A DNA stretch of 22,651 nucleotides from an uncultured Muribaculaceae bacterium (GCA_934555895.1 CAKTFH010000033.1:1-22651); one strand, 5' to 3'; counted from the stretch's first letter, positions 15,047-22,651 are shown. Notes: a model not told the origin generated them from the letters alone. Made by a program: numbers and translations.

Positions 15047-15107
15047 ATTCACACCTGTCTGTGTCATAGCTCCGAAAGGTGAGTGGAACCACACGGCAGG
15101 TGTGAAT
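15047..15107 (+). promoter_or_regulatory. Second, branched hairpin upstream of the Big_2 protein gene
   Basis: Arms 15047-15059 and 15095-15107 pair over 13 bp with one wobble, and GTGT/ACAC (15061-15064 with 15091-15094) extends them. Inside are CC-GAAA-GG (15072-15079) and, as an alternative fold, GTGG-AA-CCAC (15083-15092). It ends 39 nt before the ATG at 15147. It may be a second terminator, a 5' leader structure or a small structured RNA; the sequence does not decide. No -7 element is seen between it and the gene. Confidence 0.4.
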
Positions 15108-15146
15108 TATTAGTTATTCAAACACACACGCTCAGAGTGCGATTCA

Positions 15147-17780
15147 ATGAATAAAATTTTACTCTCATTTCTTGCCTGCCTCTCGGGTATAGTGCCCGCG
15201 ACGGCTCAACTTAACGGCAACGGTTTCTACAGGGTACAGAATTTCGTCACAGACCGTTATGTTTACATCACTGATAACAAGGGTCATGTGGATGTGGCCA
15301 CAACTTCTGTCGACGCACTTGCTATCCAGCTGTGGAAAGATACCGACAAGGCTTGTGCCGACCCGGCCACAGTGCTTTATTTCGAGTCGAAAGGCGGTTC
15401 GGAATATGATATCGTGGCACAGGGCACCGGCATATATAAGATTATAGAACACAATGTGACGATAAGGAAAAACTCCGACGGCACATATTTCGCTTATGGC
15501 AGACAGGATGGTCTGGTTAAGTATCTGGGCGACGCCAACTCGTCGGATGCCGCCGAGGGTACTATGTCGAGCGAGGCGAAGGGCGATTACCGTAAATGGT
15601 GGATAAAGCCGATCAGCGCCGACGGCGGCAACTATTACGGAATCAAGCCCACGATCACTGCCAAAGGTAAGCATTATCATCCGGTGTATACATCTTTCCC
15701 GATGTCGGCCAAGTCGAGCGGGGTGACCATCCACGCCATAACTAAATATGGATACGGCATGGCCGTGTCGGAAGTGGTTAACGGCACAATTGCTGCCAAT
15801 ACACCATGTTATATCGAGTGTGCCGGCACAGCTCAGTCGGCAAATCGCATGAATGTGGGCGGCAACGGCACGACAGTCAAGAACAATCAGATGGGGGGTG
15901 TCTATTTCGAGAACTATATGAAGACACACCAGAATCTAACCCCCTATGACCGCAAGACAATGCGTGTGCTGGGCGTGCTCTCCGACGGCTCGCTCGGTTT
16001 TGTGGTAGGTAATATCAAATATCTTCCTGCAAACCAGTCATATCTGAAAGTGCCGTCTGATGCTCCCGATGAGATACGCATCGTCACTGCCGAGGAGTAT
16101 GACAAGGCCCTCAAATCGCTTCCTTCCGGCGTGTCGCTTAATGCTGCCGAGGCAAAGATGTATGTAAATTGGGAATACCAGCTCACTGCCAGTATAACTC
16201 CTGAGAACGCGAGCAGCAAGCATATCAACTGGAGCTCGTCGAATACGGCTGTGGCTACAGTCAATGCCAACGGTCGTGTGAAGGCTCTGGCCAAAGGCAC
16301 TGCGATAATCACTGCCACCACAGTCAATGGCAAGACTGCGACATGTACCGTTACGGTCAATCCGGTCAATCCCGAGGCGATAGCTGTGTCTCCTACAAAT
16401 TACAAATTTTATGTCGGTGACCAATATCAGCTTAAGGCGACTATCACTCCGGCCGATGTCTACAACAAGACAATCACATGGTCGACAAGCGATGCTTCAG
16501 TGGTGACAGTCGACAACAATGGCCTCATCAAGGCTGTGAAGACAGGCTCGGCCACCATCACGGCCAAAACCGCCGACGGCAAGACCGCCACATGTGCCGT
16601 AACAGTCAATCCGGTATATCCCTCGTCGATTGCACTTAACGTGCCTGAAACTTATATCCACTCAAGGGAAACTTATCAGCTTGTGGCAACGCTGACTCCT
16701 GCCGATGTTAAGGATAAGTCGTTGACATGGACTTCTGCCGACGACAATGTAGCGACTGTGGATGCCACAGGCAAAGTTACTGGCCATGCGACCGGTTCGG
16801 CGGTAATCATGGCGAAATCGGCCGGCGGCGCCTCTGCAACTTGTAAAATCAATGTCATGTCGCCTCTTCCCGAAACGGTGAGCATAAACTTTGACAGGTT
16901 GGTAATGGAAGTTGACGACACACGCAATCTGAGGGCGAATGTGACCCCTTCCGACGCTTATTCTATGGTAACATGGAAGACATCGAACACGGGGGTTGCG
17001 ACTGTCACCGACGGGGGCCAGGTGAAGGCCGTCGGTACGGGTGACGCCACTGTCACCGCTACCACTTCCAACGGTCTGGAGGCGACATGCAACATCAAGG
17101 TGCTTCCTAAGGGCATCACCGCCACATCGGTGAAGGTGACACCGTCGGCGCTGAAACTCGCCGTGGGTGAAACCGGCTCGCTTTCTGCCGAGATACTCCC
17201 CGAAAATGTAACCAACCGCTTCACCACATGGAGCTCGAACAACACCAAGATAGCTACAGTCGACGCCGAAGGCAATGTGACGGCAGTTTCAGAGGGTGTG
17301 TGCATCATCTATGCGCAATGCGGCATGGTTAGAGGCTCGAGCACTGTGACAGTAAGCAATAAGGTGGATAAGATACCAGTGTCGTCAATCGTGCTCAACA
17401 ACACGCATATTTCGGCTGAAATCGGCACTCAGTTCACACTGATTCCGACCGTGCTTCCCGACAATGCCACCGACAAGCGCATAAGCTGGGTTTCTGACAG
17501 CCCCGAAGTGGCTTCAGTATCGGCTGACGGAGTTGTCACCGTCAGGAACAAAGGTGTGGCAGTAGTGACCGCCATGGCTATGGACGGAAGCGGTGTAACG
17601 GCCAGATGTACCATCAACGCCTCCTCGGGCATAGCCGATGTGATGGGCGATGAGGAAGTGAATGCCGAGGTCTATACCATTGATGGCGTGCTACTTTTCA
17701 AGTCGGCTACCGTTGACGACCTCCGCTCGCTCGCCCCTGGCATCTATGTGATCAACCACCACAAAGTGCTGGTTAAGTAA
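15147..17780 (+). CDS. Secreted protein with six Big_2 Ig-like repeats and Type IX-like tail
   Basis: The protein has 877 residues. The signal peptide is MNKILLSFLACLSGIVPATA with cleavage near residue 20. Residues about 21-325 form an N-terminal region I cannot name; it opens with NGFYRVQNFVTDRYVYI, like the start of ricin-type or related ligand-binding modules in Bacteroidota proteins. Six bacterial Ig-like group 2 domains follow at about 327-406, 409-488, 492-571, 575-653, 659-738 and 744-825. Most carry a version of the pattern ITPxxxxxKxITWSSSxxxVATVxxxGxVKA followed by GxATITA. The end (about 838-877: VYTIDGVLLF, LAPGIYVIN, KVLVK) looks like a Type IX type A sorting domain. The overall shape suggests an extended surface or secreted binding protein. 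It is preceded by two tandem hairpins and followed by convergent terminators. Confidence 0.85.
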   Translation: MNKILLSFLACLSGIVPATAQLNGNGFYRVQNFVTDRYVYITDNKGHVDVATTSVDALAIQLWKDTDKACADPATVLYFESKGGSEYDIVAQGTGIYKIIEHNVTIRKNSDGTYFAYGRQDGLVKYLGDANSSDAAEGTMSSEAKGDYRKWWIKPISADGGNYYGIKPTITAKGKHYHPVYTSFPMSAKSSGVTIHAITKYGYGMAVSEVVNGTIAANTPCYIECAGTAQSANRMNVGGNGTTVKNNQMGGVYFENYMKTHQNLTPYDRKTMRVLGVLSDGSLGFVVGNIKYLPANQSYLKVPSDAPDEIRIVTAEEYDKALKSLPSGVSLNAAEAKMYVNWEYQLTASITPENASSKHINWSSSNTAVATVNANGRVKALAKGTAIITATTVNGKTATCTVTVNPVNPEAIAVSPTNYKFYVGDQYQLKATITPADVYNKTITWSTSDASVVTVDNNGLIKAVKTGSATITAKTADGKTATCAVTVNPVYPSSIALNVPETYIHSRETYQLVATLTPADVKDKSLTWTSADDNVATVDATGKVTGHATGSAVIMAKSAGGASATCKINVMSPLPETVSINFDRLVMEVDDTRNLRANVTPSDAYSMVTWKTSNTGVATVTDGGQVKAVGTGDATVTATTSNGLEATCNIKVLPKGITATSVKVTPSALKLAVGETGSLSAEILPENVTNRFTTWSSNNTKIATVDAEGNVTAVSEGVCIIYAQCGMVRGSSTVTVSNKVDKIPVSSIVLNNTHISAEIGTQFTLIPTVLPDNATDKRISWVSDSPEVASVSADGVVTVRNKGVAVVTAMAMDGSGVTARCTINASSGIADVMGDEEVNAEVYTIDGVLLFKSATVDDLRSLAPGIYVINHHKVLVK

Positions 17781-17797
17781 CCATCTGAACAGTCACG

Positions 17798-17822
17798 GTC
17801 TGCGGGTCTGAGGCCCGCAGAC
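17798..17822 (+). terminator. Terminator hairpin after the Big_2 protein gene
   Basis: A 9-bp perfect stem, GTCTGCGGG (17798-17806) with CCCGCAGAC (17814-17822), has the loop TCTGAGG and begins 17 nt after the stop codon. It abuts the much longer hairpin to its right. No T-run follows. Confidence 0.6.
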
Positions 17823-17885
17823 AGGTAGAAATAACTCAGGCGCCGTGATGGATTTCCGTCACGGCGCCTGAGTTATTTCTACCTG
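17822..17885. terminator. Very long near-perfect hairpin between convergent genes
   Basis: Positions 17823-17848 and 17859-17884 are perfect 26-base inverted repeats. Three further inner pairs (one a T-G) and one outer pair (C17822-G17885) give a stem of about 30 bp around an ATTT loop. It lies between the plus-strand Big_2 gene and the end of minus-strand der (stop at 17904), so it can act as a bidirectional terminator. The length and near perfection are more than termination needs. Confidence 0.75.
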
Positions 17886-17903
17886 AGTGTATTATTAAAG
17901 GTG

Positions 17904-19220
17904 TTATTTCTCGCGCATGAACACCTGGATGGGTGTGCCGGTAAAGTTCCAGTTCTCGCGTATCTTGTTTTCAAGATAGCGGCGGTAGGGCTCCTTCACC
18001 CACTGGGGCAGATTGCAGAAGAAGATGAATGTGGGCACCTGCGCGCCTTTGAGCTGGGTGACATATTTGATTTTGATGTATTTGCCCTTGTTGGCAGGCG
18101 GGGGATAGGCTCCGATGGCCTCAAGCATTACCTTGTTGAGCTGCGAGGTAGGCACCTCGCGCTTGCGGTTGCGGTACACCTCCACGGCTGTCTCCACAAC
18201 CTTGTATATACGCTGCTTGGTGAGGGCGGAGGTGAAGATGATGGGGAAGTCGGTGAACGGTGCGAAGCGCTTGCGGATGGCCTCCTCGAAATGGCGCTGC
18301 GCCTCGAGCGACTTATCCTCGGCTATATCCCATTTGTTGACGCACACCACAAGGCCCTTCTTGTTGCGCTCTATAAGACCGAATATGTTGGCGTCCTGCG
18401 CCTCGATGCCTCGTGTGGCATCAATCATCAGAATGCACACATCCGATGCCTCTATGGCGCGTATGGAGCGGATTACCGAATAGTATTCGATATCCTCGTT
18501 CACCTTCTGTTTCTTTCTGATACCGGCGGTATCCACGAGGTAGAAGTCGAAACCGAACTTGTTGTAGCGTGTATAGATGGAGTCGCGGGTAGTCCCGGCG
18601 ATGTCGGTCACTATGTGGCGGTCCTCTCCGATGAAGGCGTTGATGAGGCTCGACTTTCCGGCATTGGGTCGTCCCACGATGGCGAAGCGGGGAATGTCGT
18701 CGAGGTCCTCTTCGTTGTCGGTTGGTTCGGGCAGTTTCTTGACGATTTCGTCGAGGAGGTCGCCTGTACCGTAACCGTTGACGGCGCTCACGGGATATGG
18801 GTCGCCGAGGCCGAGCGAATAGAAATCGGCCACGTTATAGAGCCAGTCGTTGGAGTCTACTTTGTTGGCGACGAGTATCACGGGCTTGCGGCTCTTGCGG
18901 AGTATCTCGGCCACATGGTCGTCGAGGTCGGTCACGCCGTTGGTGGCGTCGACCACAAAAAGTATCTCGTCGGCCTGCTCTATGGCGAGGTTTACCTGAC
19001 GGTTGATTTCGGTTTCGAAAATATCGTCGGAGTTCACCACCCATCCTCCGGTGTCGACGATTGAAAATTCACGGCCGCTCCAGTCAACTTTCCCGTACTG
19101 GCGGTCGCGGGTGGTGCCGGCTGTCGGGTCGACGATTGCCTGACGCGATTCGGTGAGTCGGTTGAAAAGGGTAGATTTGCCCACGTTCGGGCGGCCTACT
19201 ATGGCTACGAGCTGCGACAT
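17904..19220 (-). CDS. der: Ribosome biogenesis GTPase Der (EngA)
   Basis: Der is a double GTPase that matures the 50S ribosomal subunit. The protein has 438 residues, the usual size. The first G domain has GRPNVGKS at 9-16, DTGG at 56-59 and NKVD at 119-122. The second has GRPNAGKS at 183-190, DTAG at 230-233 and NKWD at 295-298. The C-terminal KH-like domain covers about 350-438 and includes YIKIKYVTQ. The start [16 protein letters not shown] is normal for the family. It lies 61 nt behind era on the same strand with no promoter element seen between, so the two are probably co-transcribed. A long hairpin follows its stop. Confidence 0.97.
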   Translation of the reverse strand: MSQLVAIVGRPNVGKSTLFNRLTESRQAIVDPTAGTTRDRQYGKVDWSGREFSIVDTGGWVVNSDDIFETEINRQVNLAIEQADEILFVVDATNGVTDLDDHVAEILRKSRKPVILVANKVDSNDWLYNVADFYSLGLGDPYPVSAVNGYGTGDLLDEIVKKLPEPTDNEEDLDDIPRFAIVGRPNAGKSSLINAFIGEDRHIVTDIAGTTRDSIYTRYNKFGFDFYLVDTAGIRKKQKVNEDIEYYSVIRSIRAIEASDVCILMIDATRGIEAQDANIFGLIERNKKGLVVCVNKWDIAEDKSLEAQRHFEEAIRKRFAPFTDFPIIFTSALTKQRIYKVVETAVEVYRNRKREVPTSQLNKVMLEAIGAYPPPANKGKYIKIKYVTQLKGAQVPTFIFFCNLPQWVKEPYRRYLENKIRENWNFTGTPIQVFMREK

Positions 19221-19281
19221 TTTAATTAGTTGTTAGTTATGTTGCGGCCTGCCCGTGAAGGGCATTGCCGTGGTGATGGTG

Positions 19282-20250
19282 TTATTCGATATATCCGAAG
19301 GCCTTGAGCTTGTTCTCGCGATTGCGCCAGTTGGGCTCAACCTTTACGTGGAGCTCCAGGTAGACGCTCTTGTCGAAGAAGCGCTCTATGTCCTTGCGGG
19401 CCTCGGTGCCTACTTTCTTGAGCATCGAGCCTCCGCGACCTATGAGGATGCCTTTCTGAGAGTCGCGCTCCACATAGATGACTGCCATGATGTGGATGGA
19501 GCGGTCACTTTCCTCGAATTTCTCCACAAGCACTTCCACGCTGTAGGGTATTTCTTTTGAGTAGTTGGTGAGGATTTTCTCACGTATAATCTCGGTGACG
19601 AAGAAGCGGGCGGGCTTGTCGGTGAGCGCGTCTTTTCCGAAATAAGGGGGCGACGGGGGCAGAAGCTCCACTATGCGTTTCATGAGGGCCGCTACGTTGA
19701 AGTCTTCCAGAGCCGAGATGGGGAATACTTCGGCGTTGGGTAGCAGCTGATGCCAACGGTCGACGATGGTGTAGAGTTCGGTATTGTTTTTGAGGAGGTC
19801 GACCTTGTTAATGACCAGAAGCACGGGAATTTTCTCTTTGGCCACACGCTCGAGGAAGTCGGCGTTTTTGGTGGGGTCTTCAACCACATCGGTCACATAA
19901 AGGAGCACATCGGCGTCGGTGAGTGCGCCCTGTGCGAAGGAGAGCATGCTCTCCTGAAGTTTGTAGTTGGGCTTTAGCACACCCGGGGTGTCGGAGAACA
20001 CGATTTGGTATTCGGGTGTATTCACAATGCCTGTGATGCGGTGGCGTGTGGTCTGTGCCTTTGGGGTGATGATGCTCATGCGCTCGCCCACAAGGCGGTT
20101 CATCAGAGTGGATTTGCCCACGTTGGGGTTGCCCACGATGTTCACGAAGCCGGCTCTGTGGCCTGCGGGTACGGCGGTCTGTGCCATGGCATCGGGCTGC
20201 ACGGCGGCGGCTTCAGAGGTAGTTTCGGGATGTTTGTTTTCAGTTGTCAT
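19282..20250 (-). CDS. era: GTPase Era, 16S rRNA-binding
   Basis: Era binds the 3' end of 16S rRNA and acts in 30S subunit assembly. The protein has 322 residues. Its GTPase motifs are GNPNVGKS at 40-47, DTPG at 87-90 and NKVD at 148-151, with the switch region TTRHR at 67-71. The C-terminal KH domain has ILIGRGGSMLKKVG at 268-281. The usual family start (roughly HKAGFVNIVGNPNVGKS) corresponds to residue 31, so this open frame has about 30 extra residues, rich in T, E, A and P. A second ATG at residue 22 could be the true start; no ribosome site decides. A promoter and a foldable leader lie upstream, and der follows after 61 nt. Confidence 0.96.
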   Translation of the reverse strand: MTTENKHPETTSEAAAVQPDAMAQTAVPAGHRAGFVNIVGNPNVGKSTLMNRLVGERMSIITPKAQTTRHRITGIVNTPEYQIVFSDTPGVLKPNYKLQESMLSFAQGALTDADVLLYVTDVVEDPTKNADFLERVAKEKIPVLLVINKVDLLKNNTELYTIVDRWHQLLPNAEVFPISALEDFNVAALMKRIVELLPPSPPYFGKDALTDKPARFFVTEIIREKILTNYSKEIPYSVEVLVEKFEESDRSIHIMAVIYVERDSQKGILIGRGGSMLKKVGTEARKDIERFFDKSVYLELHVKVEPNWRNRENKLKAFGYIE

Positions 20251-20290
20251 AGTTGTGTGGTTTGTTTATCGTTTTAATATCTTCTCCTGT

Positions 20291-20329
20291 GGGGCGGTGA
20301 GCGTATTGTTCCCGCTCCGGGAGAGCCCC
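20291..20329 (-). promoter_or_regulatory. Nested hairpin in the era leader
   Basis: GGGGC (20291-20295) pairs with GCCCC (20325-20329), and inside it GAGCG (20299-20303) pairs with CGCTC (20313-20317). It lies in the presumed 5' leader of era, 41 nt from the start codon. It could affect translation or be chance in a GC-rich patch. Confidence 0.3.
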
Positions 20330-20342
20330 CTGTTATGATAAA

Positions 20343-20350
20343 CAAAAATA
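20343..20350 (-). promoter_or_regulatory. -7 promoter element for era-der
   Basis: Read on the minus strand, 20350-20343 is TATTTTTG, an exact TAnnTTTG match. It is placed between the fabH terminator and era. A small hairpin, AGCATCT-GAAA-AGATGCT, at 20350-20367 overlaps the upstream side. No convincing -33 element is seen. Confidence 0.5.
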
Positions 20351-20418
20351 GCATCTGAAAAGATGCTAAGCGGCAGCCCGAAGTTTCATGAACTGCACAA
20401 AAAAAGGTGTGTATCATG

Positions 20419-20466
20419 ACGCTTTCACCGATGCCGTCATCATTTGTGCGGCATCGGTGAAAGTGT
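20419..20466 (-). terminator. Terminator hairpin after fabH
   Basis: An 18-bp stem with one G-T pair (20419-20436 with 20449-20466) encloses a 12-nt loop and begins 10 nt after the fabH stop. On the minus strand a run of seven T follows about 11 nt beyond the stem. It separates fabH from the era-der unit. Confidence 0.8.
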
Positions 20467-20475
20467 TATGTCTTA

Positions 20476-21459
20476 TTACATGTCCCACACAAGGAGCATG
20501 GAGCCCCATGTGAAGCCTGCGCCGAACGCTGTGAGCAGTATCTTGTCGCCCTTCTTAAGCTGGTGCTTGAATTCGTCGAGGCAGATGGGAATTGATGCAG
20601 CCGATGTATTGCCGGTGTGCTGGATGTTGACGAGCACTTTCTCGGCGGGGATGCCGGCGCGTGAGCTTACGGCCTCGATAATGCGGAGGTTGGCCTGATG
20701 GGGTACGAGCCAGTCGATAGTTTCGGCGGTGAGGCCGTTGCGGTTGAGTATATCCACCGACGAGGTGTACATGTCGGTCACGGCGTTCTTGTAAACGTTG
20801 CGGCCGTCCTGAAAGAGGAAGTGCTTGCCTTCGTCGAGTGTCTTCTGTGTTGTGGGCTGTGCCGAGCCGCCTCCCCACATCACCAGATGCTCGAGTCCGC
20901 GGCCATCGACATGGAACACTCCGTCGAGTACGCCCATGCCTTCCTCATCGGTAGGCTCCACGAGCACGCAAGCCGCACCGTCGCCGAACAGCGGGCAGGT
21001 GGCGCGGTCGTTGTAGTTGACCATCGACGACATTTTCTCGGTGCATACCACGATTACTTTCTTGCGGAGACCGCTGCGGATGTAGGCGGTGGCGTCTTCG
21101 AGTGCCACGATGAATCCGGCACATGCGGCCTGAATGTCGTAACCGTAGGCATTCTTAAGACCTACTCCTTCGATGATGACTGAAGCGGTCGAGGGGAAGC
21201 GGTAGTCGGGGTTGGATGTGGCGCATATGAGCATCTCCACTTCCGCGGGGTCGATGTTCGACTCCTTAAGCATCTTGTTAACGGCTTCGATACCCATGTA
21301 GGACGAACCGCAGTCTTTTTTCAGTATGCGGCGCTCCTTGATTCCTACTCGTGTTGTAATCCACTCGTCGTTGGTGTCGACCATCTTCGAGAGCATGTCG
21401 TTGTCGAGTACATCGTCGGGGAGGTACGACGCTATGGCGCTAATCTTTGCGTTGGGCAT
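20476..21459 (-). CDS. fabH: Beta-ketoacyl-ACP synthase III
   Basis: FabH condenses an acyl-CoA primer with malonyl-ACP to start fatty acid synthesis. The protein has 327 residues from the start MPNAKISAIASYLPDD at 21459, the family's normal N-terminus; an in-frame ATG 32 codons upstream (21555) adds arginine-rich residues unlike the family and is rejected. The catalytic triad is present: C113 in AACAGF, H254 in PHQAN and N284 in HTGNTSA. The C-terminal AFGAGFTWGSMLL is typical. It sits downstream of DUF177 and rpmF, the usual neighbours of fatty acid genes, but plsX, often found between rpmF and fabH in other phyla, is absent. A 235-nt spacer with palindromes separates it from rpmF. Confidence 0.96.
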   Translation of the reverse strand: MPNAKISAIASYLPDDVLDNDMLSKMVDTNDEWITTRVGIKERRILKKDCGSSYMGIEAVNKMLKESNIDPAEVEMLICATSNPDYRFPSTASVIIEGVGLKNAYGYDIQAACAGFIVALEDATAYIRSGLRKKVIVVCTEKMSSMVNYNDRATCPLFGDGAACVLVEPTDEEGMGVLDGVFHVDGRGLEHLVMWGGGSAQPTTQKTLDEGKHFLFQDGRNVYKNAVTDMYTSSVDILNRNGLTAETIDWLVPHQANLRIIEAVSSRAGIPAEKVLVNIQHTGNTSAASIPICLDEFKHQLKKGDKILLTAFGAGFTWGSMLLVWDM

Positions 21460-21605
21460 ATGGCTGGTGCGTTGTTGTGTCGGTGGCCGTAGCCGCCGGG
21501 TGGTTGCTTTTTCATAGGGGAAACATTGTCCCCTCTGTGAAGGTTTAAACTGCATGTGACATCGCCGTGCTTTCGGGGTCTATCAGGAGGCGGTGTCGGA
21601 ATGTT

Positions 21606-21625
21606 GTCCCGTCGGCCGACGGGAC
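21606..21625. repeat. Perfect 20-base palindrome in the rpmF-fabH spacer
   Basis: GTCCCGTCGG at 21606-21615 is followed directly by its exact reverse complement. With no spacer it would form a cruciform or a hairpin with a small loop, or a dimeric protein site. It lies 147 nt upstream of the fabH start. Confidence 0.6.
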
Positions 21626-21661
21626 GCATGGATGCGAAGAAAAGGCTGCCGGAAGCTTATC

Positions 21662-21689
21662 CCGGTCAGCCCTTTCGTGGCCCGACCGG
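21662..21689 (-). terminator. Possible attenuator hairpin after rpmF
   Basis: CCGGTC (21662-21667) pairs with GACCGG (21684-21689) around a 16-nt loop, starting 5 nt after the rpmF stop on the minus strand. No T-run follows, so it may only weaken read-through into fabH or stabilise the rpmF message. Confidence 0.4.
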
Positions 21690-21694
21690 AGGGG

Positions 21695-21880
21695 TCAGAC
21701 TACGGTGTTCTTCTCGATGGCAATTTTGCCGCGGTAGTAGCCGCACTCATTGCATACGCAGTGATATACGTGCCAAGCGCCGCAGTTGGGGCAGATGGCG
21801 AGTGTGGGCATAGCAGCTTTGTCGTGTGTACGACGCTTTGCGGTGCGTGTCTTCGATTGTTTTCTTTTAGGATGTGCCAT
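21695..21880 (-). CDS. rpmF: 50S ribosomal protein L32
   Basis: The protein has 61 residues, normal for L32 (55-65). The start MAHPKRKQSKTRTAKRR is the family's basic N-terminus. It is the zinc-binding form: CPNC at 30-33 and CNEC at 43-46. It follows the DUF177 gene by 45 nt, the conserved bacterial arrangement, and probably shares its promoter at 22500-22530. Confidence 0.97.
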   Translation of the reverse strand: MAHPKRKQSKTRTAKRRTHDKAAMPTLAICPNCGAWHVYHCVCNECGYYRGKIAIEKNTVV

Positions 21881-21925
21881 TGTCTTATATTGTTTTTTCT
21901 TTTATGATTTCTTATAGCGGGTGAC

Positions 21926-22474
21926 TCAGTCTTCGGGAGAGTCCGAAGGGGTGTCGTCCGTCATCGTGTCCATTTCGTCCATCAGTTCGTCTTCAAGTTC
22001 GGCATCGGCATCCGACTCTGAGTGGGCGCGGTGCTTTCTGAGCAGTGAGCTCATGGCTCTGTTGCATTTCCCCAGCGGATGTACATGCTTGATGGGAATG
22101 GAGAGCGACACTGTGTCGTATATCATGTAAGCGACATTGAGGAATGCGTCGCCGAACGGTATCTCGATGATTTCATCGGAATCGTCGCGATAGTCGTCGC
22201 CATATTTCACGTTGATGCAGTATGTGGTGTCGACCGGAAGCTCAAGGTCGTCGAGACACCTGTCGCAAGGCACTGTCACTGTGCCTTTAAGCTCGAACGA
22301 CAGCACGTACACATCGTTGTGGAAGTCTACCGTGAGCTTCACATTCACATCGGCATCGCGCACATCCTGACTCTCCATATTCTCGAAAAAGAATTTGTCG
22401 AGATGGTATTCGAATGTGTGCACCCCCGGAGCAAGATTGCGCAGGGGTAACTTAAACTGGCTGAACTTTCCCAT
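21926..22474 (-). CDS. DUF177 / YceD-family protein
   Basis: The protein has 182 residues. The YceD family is encoded next to rpmF across bacteria and is linked to 23S rRNA or 50S biogenesis; its exact role is not established. The sequence shows the typical beta-rich first half and the CDRCLDDL motif at 70-77, with another cysteine in GKCN at 136-139. The last 30 or so residues are strongly acidic (repeated D and E, ending SPED), which suggests a disordered tail. The start MGKFSQFKLPLRNL lies about 20 nt from the predicted transcription start. It is the first gene of the unit with rpmF and probably fabH. Confidence 0.9.
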   Translation of the reverse strand: MGKFSQFKLPLRNLAPGVHTFEYHLDKFFFENMESQDVRDADVNVKLTVDFHNDVYVLSFELKGTVTVPCDRCLDDLELPVDTTYCINVKYGDDYRDDSDEIIEIPFGDAFLNVAYMIYDTVSLSIPIKHVHPLGKCNRAMSSLLRKHRAHSESDADAELEDELMDEMDTMTDDTPSDSPED

Positions 22475-22499
22475 AGGTATGGTCTGCGGAAAAACTTTG

Positions 22500-22530
22500 C
22501 AAAGTTAGGTATTTTCTATTTGATTACCAA
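22500..22530 (-). promoter_or_regulatory. Promoter of the DUF177-rpmF-fabH unit
   Basis: On the minus strand, 22507-22500 reads TAACTTTG, an exact TAnnTTTG match, with TTGG at 22530-22527 as -33 at a spacing of 19 nt. The -7 element overlaps a 14-base perfect palindrome (22493-22506, AACTTTGCAAAGTT). Transcription would start near 22494. Confidence 0.65.
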
Positions 22531-22596
22531 TTTTTCCGAAAAAAATTAGCGAAAAGGCACTTCGGCGATGGCCGCCCTACTCTCAACTGGCAAGTG

Positions 22597-22604
22597 CAAA
22601 ATTA
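22597..22604 (-). promoter_or_regulatory. Possible second upstream -7 element
   Basis: On the minus strand 22604-22597 reads TAATTTTG, matching TAnnTTTG, about 95 nt upstream of the first. No -33 element is evident. Any transcript from it would run through an inverted repeat (GCACTT 22557-22562 with AAGTGC 22592-22597) before reaching the DUF177 gene. Confidence 0.3.
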
Positions 22605-22651
22605 TCGATTTGTCGGAAGAAAACATTCTTGGGAGAGTCAAAATTTAGTTT

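Noticed and set aside
16122..17622. Repeated segments of about 240 bases, as in a tandem repeat or CRISPR-like array
   Set aside because: They are six diverged Big_2 protein domains in one reading frame, not DNA repeats with spacers.
17901..19064. A 387-codon plus-strand open frame opposite der
   Set aside because: der on the minus strand has both complete GTPase domains; the plus reading is a shadow.
21459..21555. An extra 32-residue N-terminus on fabH
   Set aside because: The added residues are rich in R, P and Q, unlike the family, and the normal FabH start is present at 21459.
22568..22648. A 26-codon open frame at the right edge
   Set aside because: No promoter, no recognisable sequence and AT-rich codons; probably chance.

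Overview
The window reads as chromosomal DNA of a Bacteroidales bacterium, most likely a gut Muribaculaceae-type organism (lineage inferred). The grounds are: repeated Bacteroidota-type -7 promoter elements (TAnnTTTG) with almost no Shine-Dalgarno sites; secreted proteins with Type IX-like C-terminal tails; a surface lipoprotein with an acidic export signal; an OmpA-family protein; a GxGYxYP protein; and the gene order DUF177-rpmF-fabH-era-der. I see no rRNA, tRNA, CRISPR array, insertion sequence or prophage block.

Layout, left to right. Positions 1-72 hold the tail of an unidentified gene. Positions 188-4139 hold three plus-strand envelope genes: an outer-membrane barrel-like protein, a small secreted protein with a sorting-like tail, and a large GxGYxYP protein ending in a discoidin domain. 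prfB (release factor 2, no programmed frameshift) follows at 4229-5344. After a GC-rich hairpin and a 450-base gap comes a two-gene operon (5795-8740). It encodes a membrane iron-sulfur protein that looks like NapH fused to NapG, and a Tat-type lipoprotein aldo/keto reductase carrying two [4Fe-4S] motifs. A minus-strand SIMPL-domain protein (8841-9533) and a small amidase (9874-10344) come next.

Positions 10682-14985 hold a long coiled-coil surface lipoprotein and an OmpA-family protein, probably co-transcribed from a strong promoter with a leader of about 225 nt. A six-repeat Ig-like (Big_2) secreted protein follows (15147-17780). A 62-nt near-perfect hairpin separates it from the convergent minus-strand housekeeping block: DUF177, rpmF and fabH as one unit, then era and der as a second unit with its own promoter.

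The best candidate for an undescribed system is the 5795-8740 operon. Its sequence suggests an electron chain from the quinone pool through cytoplasmic and then periplasmic iron-sulfur clusters to an exported aldo/keto reductase that cannot rely on cytoplasmic NADPH. The second most interesting locus is the lipoprotein stalk with asparagine-layer heptads paired with an OmpA-type anchor. Domain assignments come from reading motifs by eye; no database search was run.
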